Shown one piece after another: positions 26,273-34,918 of a stretch of DNA of 64,000 bases. The translations under genes and the position numbers were made by a program. The first letter of the stretch is position 1. The number at the start of each line of letters is the position of its first letter. Source of the DNA: an uncultured Saprospiraceae bacterium (lineage in GTDB: Bacteria > Bacteroidota > Bacteroidia > Chitinophagales > Saprospiraceae). Under the pieces are notes generated by a model. That model had not been told where the DNA came from and searched no databases. It saw nothing but the letters and a program-made list of their open reading frames with translations. The stretch is from NCBI GenBank assembly GCA_937981555.1, contig CALJOK010000015.1:62001-126000 (forward strand). The letters are read 5' to 3'.

Positions 26273-27079
26273 ATGGATTTTTCAATTTTAAATCAACCAC
26301 TTCCGCTCACCTCTGAGCAAATCAATTTTTACAAGAAAAATAAATTTATCAAAATCAAACAAGTACTCGATTCTCCAACGATCGAATATTATAACAATAT
26401 AATTACAAAAAAAGTAAATGAATTAAATCAAATTTCCATTCCTTTGGAAAAACGAGGTACTTACGGAAAAGCTTTTTTGCAATTAATGAATTTATGGCGA
26501 GAAGATGAGGAAATCAAACAATTCATTTCCAGTAAAAGAATCGCTCAAATCGCAAGTGATTTGATGCAAGTGGAAGGAGTTAGATTATATCATGATCAAG
26601 CTCTTTTCAAAGAAGCTGGCGGAGGAATTACGCCTTGGCATGCAGATCAATTTTACTGGCCACTTTCCAATGATCATACTGTAACCGCTTGGATTCCTTT
26701 GCAAGCTATACCAATTGAAATGGGTCCTTTAGAATTTAGTGCAGGTAGCCATGTTATTCAAGATGGTCGTGATCTTGCAATTGGAGATGAGAGTGAAAAT
26801 TTTATTGAAAACAAACTGCGGGTTACTGACTTTCAACATGTTATCGAACCATTTGATCTTGGTGAAATCAGTTTTCATTCCGGTTGGGTCTTTCATCGAG
26901 CAGGAGCCAATATTACGAATGAGATGCGTAAGGTTTTTACAATAATTTATATGGATAAAAATATGGTTTTGAAAAAGCCTGAAAATGAAAACCAAATAAA
27001 TGATTGGAATACTTGGTGTCCTGGGGCTAAGATTGGAAAAATAATTGACTCCCCAATTAATCCTGTTTTGTTTCCGTAA
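26273..27079 (+). CDS. Phytanoyl-CoA dioxygenase (PhyH) family protein
   Basis: 268 residues from the ATG at 26273. The frame stays open back to 26030, but that part overlaps the WG-repeat gene, the hairpin and the promoter. The Fe(II)/2-oxoglutarate double-stranded beta-helix is clear: HxD motif H123-A-D125 in TPWHADQFYW and distal H208 in WVFHRAGAN, with an Arg shortly after for the 2-oxoglutarate carboxylate. MGPLEFSAGSHV (about 150-161) is also a family mark. It hydroxylates an unknown small molecule in the cytoplasm. No metabolic neighbours help to identify the substrate. Confidence 0.85.
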   Translation: MDFSILNQPLPLTSEQINFYKKNKFIKIKQVLDSPTIEYYNNIITKKVNELNQISIPLEKRGTYGKAFLQLMNLWREDEEIKQFISSKRIAQIASDLMQVEGVRLYHDQALFKEAGGGITPWHADQFYWPLSNDHTVTAWIPLQAIPIEMGPLEFSAGSHVIQDGRDLAIGDESENFIENKLRVTDFQHVIEPFDLGEISFHSGWVFHRAGANITNEMRKVFTIIYMDKNMVLKKPENENQINDWNTWCPGAKIGKIIDSPINPVLFP

Positions 27080-27141
27080 TTTTGTTTTTCTAGATCTCCA
27101 AATCTTTTACTTAATATACATGTCCCGTTCTCACACTTTTC

Positions 27142-27280
27142 TGCCATGAATTAACACGAATTTCTTAAAATCAGAAGTGTTAGTTTTTTTTACTAATGAA
27201 TCTGACAAAATCATATTTACGAAATTTTACAAATTCATTATAGTGATATTAGTTTATGAAATCCGTATTAATTCGTGGCA
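27142..27280. repeat. Inverted repeat with 23-nt arms in a 373-nt gap
   Basis: TGCCATGAATTAACACGAAT... (27142-27164) and its partner at 27258-27280 are reverse complements over 23 nt with three mismatches. The gap 27080-27452 that contains it shows no gene. An AT-rich leader upstream of the SusA-like gene fills the rest, with no promoter I can place firmly. Confidence 0.7.
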
Positions 27281-27452
27281 AAAAAATCTCATCGCAAGAA
27301 CCTACTTTTACAATAAAAAAACACCAACGAGTTCACGAAAACATAGATAAATCGTATCTTTCTTTCAATTTTATTTTCAACAATAAAAAAACACAACCAA
27401 CTGACTTCCAATAACTTACAAAGCTTCCATTTCAATAAAATTCAAAACAAAC

Positions 27453-29291
27453 ATGAAACAAATCTCAATCCTCTTTTTACTAGTTTTATTTTCTACAACG
27501 CTCTTTTCTCAAAACAAAATCGACCGACTCGAACCTGCCAATTGGTGGATCGGAATGGAACATCAAGACATCCAACTATTAGTCTACGGGAAAAACATTG
27601 CAGACCTAAATCCTAAAATAGAATCACCCCATTTGACTCTCCGACAAGTCATTAAAGTGCAAAATCCCAACTATCTTTTCCTCAACATAACAATAAACAC
27701 ACGTGCGAAAGCAGGAACGATTAATATTGATTTTTATCAAAATAAAACCAAGGTAATCTCCCACCCTTTTCAACTGTTAAATCGAAAAAGAGGTGCTGAC
27801 GAAATAGTTGGTTTCGATGCAAGCGATGCTATTTATTTAATTACTCCTGATCGATTTGTCAATGGAGATCCTTCCAATGATGATGTTGCTGGCATGAAAC
27901 AAAAAGCCAATCGTAGCGATAAAGGCGGAAGACATGGCGGAGATATTCAAGGAATGAAAAACAGTTTAGATTATATCAAAGATTTAGGTTTTACTTCGAT
28001 TTGGTTAAATCCAGTTTTAGAAAATGACATGGAAGTTTATTCTTATCATGGATACTCGACTACTGATTTTTACAAAGTTGATCCTCGATTTGGATCAAAT
28101 GAATCTTACCAAGATTTTGCAGAAACTGCTCGGGCAAAAGGGTTAAAATTAATCATGGATATGATCGTCAATCATTGTGGTTCTTTTCATTGGTGGATGA
28201 ATGATTTGCCATCGGATGACTGGATTAATCAATGGAAAAATTATACGCAGACTAATCACCGAAAAACAGTTTTGCAAGATCCTTATGTTTCTAATTTTGA
28301 TAAAAAACAATTTACGGATGGTTGGTTTGTTCCAACTATGCCAGACTTAAATGTTCGAAATCCGCTGTTTGCAAAGTACCTAATTCAAAACAGTATTTGG
28401 TGGGTAGAATATTTGGGATTATCTGGAATCCGAATGGATACTTATCCATATCCTGACATGGATTTTATGACAGATTGGACGGAAGCAATGATGAAAGAAT
28501 ATCCACATTTAAATATTGTTGGAGAGGAATGGTACGAGCATCCGACAATAGTTTCTTATTGGCAAAAGGGAAAAGATAATCCAAACGGTTATACTTCGGA
28601 ATTAAAAAGTGTGATGGATTTCCCTATTCAAATGTCGATGTCAAAAGCATTGACAGAAGAAGAAAATTGGAAGACAGGTTGGATTGGCGTTTATGAAATG
28701 TTAGCATTGGATTTCCTATATCCTGATCCGATGAACTTGGTGATCTTTCCTGACAATCATGATATGAAACGGATTTTTGCGCAAATGAATGACGACTATG
28801 ATTTGTTTAAACAAGCGATGATTTTTGTAGCGACGATGCGAGGGATTCCACAATATTATTATGGTACAGAAATTTTGATGAGTGGAAGTGATGACCATGG
28901 AATTATTCGAAGTGATTTTCCTGGTGGATGGAAAGGCGATGCGGTGAATGCTTTTACAAACAAAGGTTTAACTGCTCAACAAAAGCAAGCAAAGGATTTT
29001 GTAACAATGCTTTTACAATGGAGAAAAACTGCAACTGCTATTCATAATGGGAAGATGATGCACTTCATTCCACAAGATGGAGTTTATGTTTATTTTAGAT
29101 ATAATGCTGACCAAAAAGTGATGGTTATTTTTAATAAAAACAAAACGGAAACGAGTTTGGATTTAAGTCGATATGCTGAGATGTTGAAAGGAAAAACGAA
29201 GGGGACAGATGTTTTGAACGGAAAGGTTTTTTCTTTGGGAAATAAAATTCAGGTAGCTGGGAATAGTGCGACGATTTTAGATTTGAAATAA
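27453..29291 (+). CDS. susA: SusA-like neopullulanase/cyclomaltodextrinase (GH13)
   Basis: 612 residues. Signal peptide 1-20, then a cyclomaltodextrinase N-terminal beta-sandwich (about 22-110), the GH13 barrel (about 120-520) and a small C-terminal sandwich. Catalytic residues are visible: nucleophile D329 (GIRMDTYP), acid/base E358 (IVGEEW), transition-state Asp D437 (FPDNHDMKR), plus DMIVNH (about 236-241). It should hydrolyse cyclodextrins, pullulan or maltooligosaccharides in the periplasm after import. It converges on the SusF-like gene and completes the starch locus, although it is not in the susCDE transcript. Confidence 0.88.
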   Translation: MKQISILFLLVLFSTTLFSQNKIDRLEPANWWIGMEHQDIQLLVYGKNIADLNPKIESPHLTLRQVIKVQNPNYLFLNITINTRAKAGTINIDFYQNKTKVISHPFQLLNRKRGADEIVGFDASDAIYLITPDRFVNGDPSNDDVAGMKQKANRSDKGGRHGGDIQGMKNSLDYIKDLGFTSIWLNPVLENDMEVYSYHGYSTTDFYKVDPRFGSNESYQDFAETARAKGLKLIMDMIVNHCGSFHWWMNDLPSDDWINQWKNYTQTNHRKTVLQDPYVSNFDKKQFTDGWFVPTMPDLNVRNPLFAKYLIQNSIWWVEYLGLSGIRMDTYPYPDMDFMTDWTEAMMKEYPHLNIVGEEWYEHPTIVSYWQKGKDNPNGYTSELKSVMDFPIQMSMSKALTEEENWKTGWIGVYEMLALDFLYPDPMNLVIFPDNHDMKRIFAQMNDDYDLFKQAMIFVATMRGIPQYYYGTEILMSGSDDHGIIRSDFPGGWKGDAVNAFTNKGLTAQQKQAKDFVTMLLQWRKTATAIHNGKMMHFIPQDGVYVYFRYNADQKVMVIFNKNKTETSLDLSRYAEMLKGKTKGTDVLNGKVFSLGNKIQVAGNSATILDLK

Positions 29292-29320
29292 AACATACAA
29301 CTCCATTCTTTACAAAAAGA

Positions 29321-29353
29321 AAAGCCCTTCCAAAATTAATTGGAAGGGCTTTT
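29321..29353. terminator. Bidirectional rho-independent terminator
   Basis: AAAGCCCTTCCAA (29321-29333) and TTGGAAGGGCTTT (29340-29352) form a perfect stem with a short loop between convergent susA and the SusF-like gene. The stem is almost the same as that at 4688-4725. Confidence 0.85.
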
Positions 29354-29405
29354 GTTTTTCAACTATCCATGAAACGATTTTGATATCGCACCACAAAGAG
29401 AAGTT

Positions 29406-31253
29406 TTATTTCGCTACTGCAAATCTTTTTGAAATCAAGAAACCTTCTCCTTTCATTTGAATCACATAAAAACCTGTTGGGTAATTATTAACATTGAAAG
29501 AAATATTGTTAGCTGATTCATAAGTTCCACTCTGCATTAATTTTCCAGTCATATCGTAAATCAATACTTGAGCTGCACCTTGTAACTCAGCACCTTCGAT
29601 CGTTACATTAACTAAATCAGTTGCTGGGTTAGGAAAGATTTTCACATCATTTACAGAAAATGGATTACTTGTTCCATCCATAATTGAAAATGAATAATCA
29701 CCATTATATTCATGCTCTCCAGCAAATGGATTAGTTGTTTGCAATGACATAAAATAAACTCCATCATTAGGAATCATAAGATTTGGTCCATCTTGAGAAG
29801 CTAATCCTATTGGAAATGTAACTACTGAATCTGGATGTTCTCCACCCCAGTTAGTAGCCCAATCATCATCTTTTCTAAATTTAAATTCACCGGCAGTCAA
29901 TGCTTGAGTTCCTGTCCAAAGTCCAACAACTGTTGCATCTTGAGTCAAATCAGTATCATCATCCCATCCAGCAGTTGGAGATCCAGTTCCGATTGATCCA
30001 ATTGAAGCAGCTGTAAAGCTATAGTCTCCAGTTGTAGAATTAAATGCAATCGTCCATGTTCCTGCAAAGACAGTAATATTCTCACCAGGTATCACAGCTG
30101 AACCTGTTGGAAAACCACCTGGAGCAGTTGCTGCTCCCCAGCTTACATCCCAAGCATCATTAGCTCTAAATTTCAATGGGCCATCTGCAACTGTAATCGT
30201 CAACAACCACTCATCTGAAGCAGTAGCACTTGGGTTTTTATACATATCAATATCATCATCCCATCCACCTACTGCATCACCAATTACTCCAATAGTTGGG
30301 TAATCTACGATAGGATCTTTAAATTCATATAAGCCAGACGTATCATTAAATTCTAATAAATAAGTTCCCATTGGAGCAAAGATATTATTGGCAGAATTAA
30401 ATACAGCTGTATCAATAGGAAAATTTGGAACACCCTCTACACCCCAGTTATAATCCCAAGAACTGTCTCCTCGAAATTTAAACTCACCATTGAAGTCACC
30501 CGTGATCGCCCATTGGTGAACATTGCCATTGATGTTAGACATTGCCATTTCAGAATCCCAAGTTCCAGATGGAGAGCCAGCTCCGATTACACCCATCGTT
30601 GCATAAATAGGAATAAACGATTGAATGTTATACTCACCAGTAGCTGTATTTAGTTCTACCAAGTATTCTCCAGCTGAAGGAATCATGAAGTTACCACCAC
30701 CAGAAGTAGCAGCTATTCCACTTAAACCATCTCCACCATCAGCCCATTCGTCCATCCAAACACCATCAGCACGAAACTTACATTCCCCTGCATTCAAGTC
30801 TAAAGTATCTCGGTAAGTCCACGGTGCATTTGCAACTTGAGTCAAGACAATATCAGTACTCCAGTCAATTCCCGCTTCTCCAATTAAACCAACAGAACCG
30901 TAAATACTATCTTGAAATTCAAAATTGTATTCACCTGTTGCAGAGTTAAACGTTACGTCATAATTTCCTCCAGGTGTAGGAATATCTGCTCCACCTTGCG
31001 TTCCTGTTCCCATTGGAAAATCAGCTGATCCCCAGTTGGTTACCCATGTATTATCTGTACGAAACTTAGAAGATCCATTTTTCAAATCAATATTGATAGT
31101 CCACATATCTGTGTTACCAGCATCGTTCGTCATATTGGTTTGTGCATCCCAACCTAAGTCAGTTGCTGAACCAATAATTCCAAGTGAATCAAATTGCCCA
31201 AATGAAATTGTGGCAAAAAATAAAACTGTAATTGTTAGTAAATTTTTCATCAT
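29406..31253 (-). CDS. SusF-like multimodular starch-binding protein with T9SS type A sorting domain
   Basis: The frame is open upstream to 31403, but the tandem ATGs at 31253 and 31250 start a real signal peptide (MKNLLTITVLFFATISFGQ), giving about 615 residues. Five SusE/SusF-type modules of about 100 residues follow, each starting with a [IV]G.IG.a...GW[DS] strand and containing a KFR.D..W..[ND]WG motif. These are the binding modules of SusE/SusF. It ends in a type A sorting domain (VKIFPNPATDLVNVTI). Unlike classical SusF it has no lipobox and instead should be exported by T9SS. It is the last gene of the susCDE run, after a 172-nt gap. Confidence 0.8.
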   Translation of the reverse strand: MMKNLLTITVLFFATISFGQFDSLGIIGSATDLGWDAQTNMTNDAGNTDMWTINIDLKNGSSKFRTDNTWVTNWGSADFPMGTGTQGGADIPTPGGNYDVTFNSATGEYNFEFQDSIYGSVGLIGEAGIDWSTDIVLTQVANAPWTYRDTLDLNAGECKFRADGVWMDEWADGGDGLSGIAATSGGGNFMIPSAGEYLVELNTATGEYNIQSFIPIYATMGVIGAGSPSGTWDSEMAMSNINGNVHQWAITGDFNGEFKFRGDSSWDYNWGVEGVPNFPIDTAVFNSANNIFAPMGTYLLEFNDTSGLYEFKDPIVDYPTIGVIGDAVGGWDDDIDMYKNPSATASDEWLLTITVADGPLKFRANDAWDVSWGAATAPGGFPTGSAVIPGENITVFAGTWTIAFNSTTGDYSFTAASIGSIGTGSPTAGWDDDTDLTQDATVVGLWTGTQALTAGEFKFRKDDDWATNWGGEHPDSVVTFPIGLASQDGPNLMIPNDGVYFMSLQTTNPFAGEHEYNGDYSFSIMDGTSNPFSVNDVKIFPNPATDLVNVTIEGAELQGAAQVLIYDMTGKLMQSGTYESANNISFNVNNYPTGFYVIQMKGEGFLISKRFAVAK

Positions 31254-31425
31254 ACTTATAGTTTGATTTGTGATTAAAAGTTCTAGTTCGGTACTAGAAT
31301 ATTTTGTAATACTGTTGTTATAAAAATTGCGTTTTGTGTTTATTTTTTTATTTTTTTTTGGGAAAATGGATTTGGTTATCCTTGTAATTTTTTTTTTAAT
31401 CAAATCATTTTTTCCAAAAAGAATA

Positions 31426-32487
31426 TTAGTTCTTAGTCAATTCAAAATAGTAATCCGATACATTCAAGTATATATCAATCGTATAATTTCCTGCCTCTGC
31501 AATCGCAATATCATCTCCGTCATTTTCCAAAGTACCGTTGGCAAAATTATCTCCGAAGTTCAAGTCATCTGAATCATTCGCTCTAAACCGAATATTTCCT
31601 GCAGTCAAGTCTAAGGTGACAGATAATGCTCCTTTTGCTTCATCCCAAACAAAATCAACATCTGTCGAAGTCCCTCCAGCAGTTGCTGATCCTAAAACGC
31701 CCCAGTTGGTTTTCAATTGAGTATACGTAAAAGTATTCAAGTCACAAACCAAAAAATACAACCCCAAACCATCAGGAATCGGAATATCATTTCCTACTCC
31801 ACCTGCATCTAAGATACCATCTATTGGATCAAGATCTCCCCAATTAAAATCCCAACTTAACCCTTGCACGAATTTGTAAACCGCTGCATCTATTCCAAAA
31901 TAAATATAGCCTTCATAAATTTCATCACTTCGTCGAGAATACACCGCATAATTTTCATCAGCAGGATCCCAAGCATTTGGTAATTGATAATCGCCTGGTA
32001 CCGTTAATTTTGGATAAATAACTTCCGCCTGATATGGATTCACTTTGATCGCAACTGCTTCTGAACATAGCTCATCAACTAAATCACTTACTTTAGCACA
32101 AACTCGAACTTCCAATTCATTATCAAAACCAAAAGGAAGTCCTTTGGCCAAAAGAATATTATTTAATTTCCCTTGAGTCAAATTTCCTAAAGACAAATCA
32201 CTTGTCGTACCAAGTGTGATGGCATCTGCAAAATCATTTCCAGCTGCATCTATTTCAAGGCTGTAAGAGATACCTGCATCATATCCGAAATCCGCAGCTG
32301 TCCACGCTGCTCCTGCCAATAATTCATCAGCGGTAGTTTCGTCCAAAGTAAATAAAGTTCCTGCCGATGGAGCAGTCAAAACTGGAACGGCTCCTAATCT
32401 GATTACAGGATCATTTTCTTTTTCTTTACAAGCTGTAAAAAGAACAACTATTGTTAAAATCGAAAGAATATATTTTTTCATTTTCAA
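31426..32487 (-). CDS. susE: SusE-like starch-binding outer membrane lipoprotein
   Basis: 353 residues. Lipoprotein signal with Cys20 (LFTACKEK). Residues about 30-150 match the SusE N-terminal immunoglobulin-like domain (PVLTAPSAGTLFTLDE). Two binding modules follow (about 158-260 and 261-353), the second with GNIRFRANDSDDLNFGD. It is anchored in the outer membrane and holds starch near SusCD. It lies 94 nt after susD. Its two modules closely resemble the pair inserted within the neighbouring SusD, with 48 of 88 positions identical in the second module by hand count. Confidence 0.85.
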   Translation of the reverse strand: MKMKKYILSILTIVVLFTACKEKENDPVIRLGAVPVLTAPSAGTLFTLDETTADELLAGAAWTAADFGYDAGISYSLEIDAAGNDFADAITLGTTSDLSLGNLTQGKLNNILLAKGLPFGFDNELEVRVCAKVSDLVDELCSEAVAIKVNPYQAEVIYPKLTVPGDYQLPNAWDPADENYAVYSRRSDEIYEGYIYFGIDAAVYKFVQGLSWDFNWGDLDPIDGILDAGGVGNDIPIPDGLGLYFLVCDLNTFTYTQLKTNWGVLGSATAGGTSTDVDFVWDEAKGALSVTLDLTAGNIRFRANDSDDLNFGDNFANGTLENDGDDIAIAEAGNYTIDIYLNVSDYYFELTKN

Positions 32488-32581
32488 AAAATTTTAAACT
32501 ACACTCACTTTTTATTTTTTAAAGAAAATCAGCAAGTGGAATATTTTTAAATTATCTTTTTATTGATTTTTGAATATCAAA

Positions 32582-34789
32582 TTAGTATCCAGCGTTTTGT
32601 TCCAAATTCGGATTCGCTCCAATATCCGCAGAAGGAATTGGGAAGTAATTAAACTTAGCGTCAACCGCAGAACCAGTTGCCGTTCCACCCTTGAAATCCC
32701 ACATATAATCATTCGTTGTCAACTGATCAAATCGAACCAAATCAGTTCTTCGATGACATTCCCAATGCAATTCTCTCGCTCTCTCATCTAAGATAAATGG
32801 CAAGTCCAAATCAACCATCGAAATATTTCCAGCATCTTCTCCGTAAGCTCTCATGCGAAGTAAATTTACATAATCAACGGCCGTCGCCATGTCGCCACCA
32901 GAACCACCTCGAAGCACCGCCTCCGCATACATCAAATAGGCATCAGCCAATCTAAACATCGGAAAGTCAATATCTACCCATCGAACATCTGATCCATTTG
33001 AACCATCTCGATTAACATTTTTAAATTTAGTTGGAGGATAACCTTCGGTAAATTCTGAGATTTTTTCAATCACTCTATTCTGTCCATCGACATGAAACAT
33101 CGCTCGACTATCAACGGTACTTGTTTCTATAGAATAAGTATAATCTGGATTATTGATGTACAATACAATCTTATAAGTTCCTGCTGTTGCGATAGAAATG
33201 TCAGCTCCATCTGCTTCTAAAATTGCATCAGCTGCATCATCTCCAAAATTTAAATCCCAAGCATCATTCGCTCTAAACTTAATATTCCCAGGTTGTAAAA
33301 GTGTTGTTATGGACCAAGCACCTTCCACATCATCATAAACCATATCTGTATCTGTAGTCAACCCTCCTGATGTTGCCGTACCGATTAATCCCCATTCTGC
33401 TTTTTCAAATGAATAAGTCAAATTGACTAAATCAACTGTTACTTTATAACCACCTGCATCAGGAATCACAATGTTTGGACTACTGTTTCCTTCATCCAAA
33501 GTTCCATCTGCTCCGGTGTCACCATAGTTAACAGTCAGGTTAGCATTAGGTGTAAACTTAACTTGCGTATTAGCATTTTCAAAATAAACATAGCCTTCGT
33601 AAACATCATTTTCCAAAGGAGATGATAATTTACTTGCATTGGCAAATTGCCATCCAACATAAGAACCTGCTACAAAAATTTCTGGGTAAGTTCCACCAGT
33701 CTGAGGAGCTACGATTTGACCGCCAGCGCCTCCTGCGATAACTGGGAATTTATTAACCAACGCACTTGTTGCACGTGTACCACCCCAACCACTTTCTACG
33801 CCAAATTCTGATGAAACCATATTACCTCCAATTCCTGCTCGAAGAACAAAAGTCATACCTCCCCAAGTCCGTGTAAATTGACCATCAAAAACTACTGGGA
33901 AAATAATTTCATCTGACAAATAATTATCTGCTAAAAATAAGTGTTGATAATTTTCGTCTAAATCATACCCTGAATCAATTACTTTTTGAGTATATGTAAC
34001 TGCGTCGCTGTAAGCATTTTTACCTGCATAAACTTCTGCATTCAAATACAACTTTGACAACAACATCCAAGCTGCTGCTTGATCTGCTCGGGCATATTCA
34101 TTTGTTCGTGGTGCCATTAGATCTCCTTCAATTGCTTTTAATTCTGACTCAATCCAAGTGTACAAATCTGCAGCTTGAATTTGTTCTGGAAAAAATGAAC
34201 CCACTATGTCATCTTCAGTTACAAATGGAACATTTCGGAAATGATCCAAGGCATGCCAGTAACTTAATGCTCTTAAAAATCTTGCTTCTGCTCGGAACGT
34301 TTTGATTTGTCCACGAAGATCTGAATCTACATTTCGGTCATCCAATTTCTCATCAGTCGTCTCTCGCATAAATTCATTACAAACAGAAACTTGATAATAA
34401 ATGCGGCTATAAAATGCGAAAATAAAATTGTCATTCGCATCCCAATCTTGTTCGTGAAAATTATTAATTGTTTGGTCATTCCAACCTACTACCGCTTCAT
34501 CTGTTGGAAATTCTTGGTGGTACCAAAGTGCTCTTAAGTATTGTCCAAACCCTTCGTCAATTCCTTCAATATCTGCTTGACCTGCTGGTCCTTCTTGTCC
34601 TGTGAGGGAAAGTCCTGCATATAATTTTGCTAAAACTTGTTTATAAGCTTCTGGATTTTCGTATGCAGTTGCTGCGGTGATTTGGTTTTCATCTAGAGGG
34701 ACGGTATCCAAATCATTGAAACAAGAAGTGAATGCTATCGCCAACACAGCAAGTAAAAATATTGATTTAGTAGTTATTTTATTTTTCAT
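32582..34789 (-). CDS. susD: SusD/RagB nutrient-binding lipoprotein with two inserted SusE-type modules
   Basis: 735 residues against about 525 for a usual SusD. Lipobox Cys23 (FTSCFND). The TPR-rich SusD core runs from about 40 to 348 (QIKTFRAEARFLRALSYWHA near 161-180) and resumes at about 560 (DSRAMFHVDGQ) through DFPMFRLADAYLMYAEAVLR (608-627) to the C-terminal LEQNAGY. Between VNKF and DSR, where ordinary SusD proteins continue directly, about 210 residues (nt about 33113-33745) form two SusE-like modules. SusD caps SusC and binds the glycan. The insert should add two starch sites to the cap. The reading frame is intact throughout. Confidence 0.88.
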   Translation of the reverse strand: MKNKITTKSIFLLAVLAIAFTSCFNDLDTVPLDENQITAATAYENPEAYKQVLAKLYAGLSLTGQEGPAGQADIEGIDEGFGQYLRALWYHQEFPTDEAVVGWNDQTINNFHEQDWDANDNFIFAFYSRIYYQVSVCNEFMRETTDEKLDDRNVDSDLRGQIKTFRAEARFLRALSYWHALDHFRNVPFVTEDDIVGSFFPEQIQAADLYTWIESELKAIEGDLMAPRTNEYARADQAAAWMLLSKLYLNAEVYAGKNAYSDAVTYTQKVIDSGYDLDENYQHLFLADNYLSDEIIFPVVFDGQFTRTWGGMTFVLRAGIGGNMVSSEFGVESGWGGTRATSALVNKFPVIAGGAGGQIVAPQTGGTYPEIFVAGSYVGWQFANASKLSSPLENDVYEGYVYFENANTQVKFTPNANLTVNYGDTGADGTLDEGNSSPNIVIPDAGGYKVTVDLVNLTYSFEKAEWGLIGTATSGGLTTDTDMVYDDVEGAWSITTLLQPGNIKFRANDAWDLNFGDDAADAILEADGADISIATAGTYKIVLYINNPDYTYSIETSTVDSRAMFHVDGQNRVIEKISEFTEGYPPTKFKNVNRDGSNGSDVRWVDIDFPMFRLADAYLMYAEAVLRGGSGGDMATAVDYVNLLRMRAYGEDAGNISMVDLDLPFILDERARELHWECHRRTDLVRFDQLTTNDYMWDFKGGTATGSAVDAKFNYFPIPSADIGANPNLEQNAGY

Positions 34790-34810
34790 CTTATTTGATA
34801 TTTTTAATTC

Positions 34811-34918
34811 TAACGTGGTGGTCTGCTTTAGCTGACCTAAAAGAATTCTATTGTGGGTTTTAATAAAAAAACCAATGTGGATGTTTTTTTAAGGTCTGCT
34901 AAAGCAGACAACCACGTG
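34811..34918. repeat. Inverted repeat between susC and susD, GTCTGCTTTAGC family
   Basis: The left arm (34811-34842) contains GTGGTCTGCTTTAGCTGACC and the right arm (about 34884-34918) is its near reverse complement, with a ~45-nt loop. The right arm is itself a hairpin (GTCTGCTAAAGCAGAC) and touches the susC stop codon. The same arm sequence recurs at 50552-50650. In the susC-susD transcript it could act as a processing or stability element. Confidence 0.8.

Noticed and set aside
31254-31403. N-terminal extension of the SusF-like frame back to 31403.
   Set aside because: The extension is Lys/Asn-rich without coding character, and a perfect signal peptide begins at 31253/31250.
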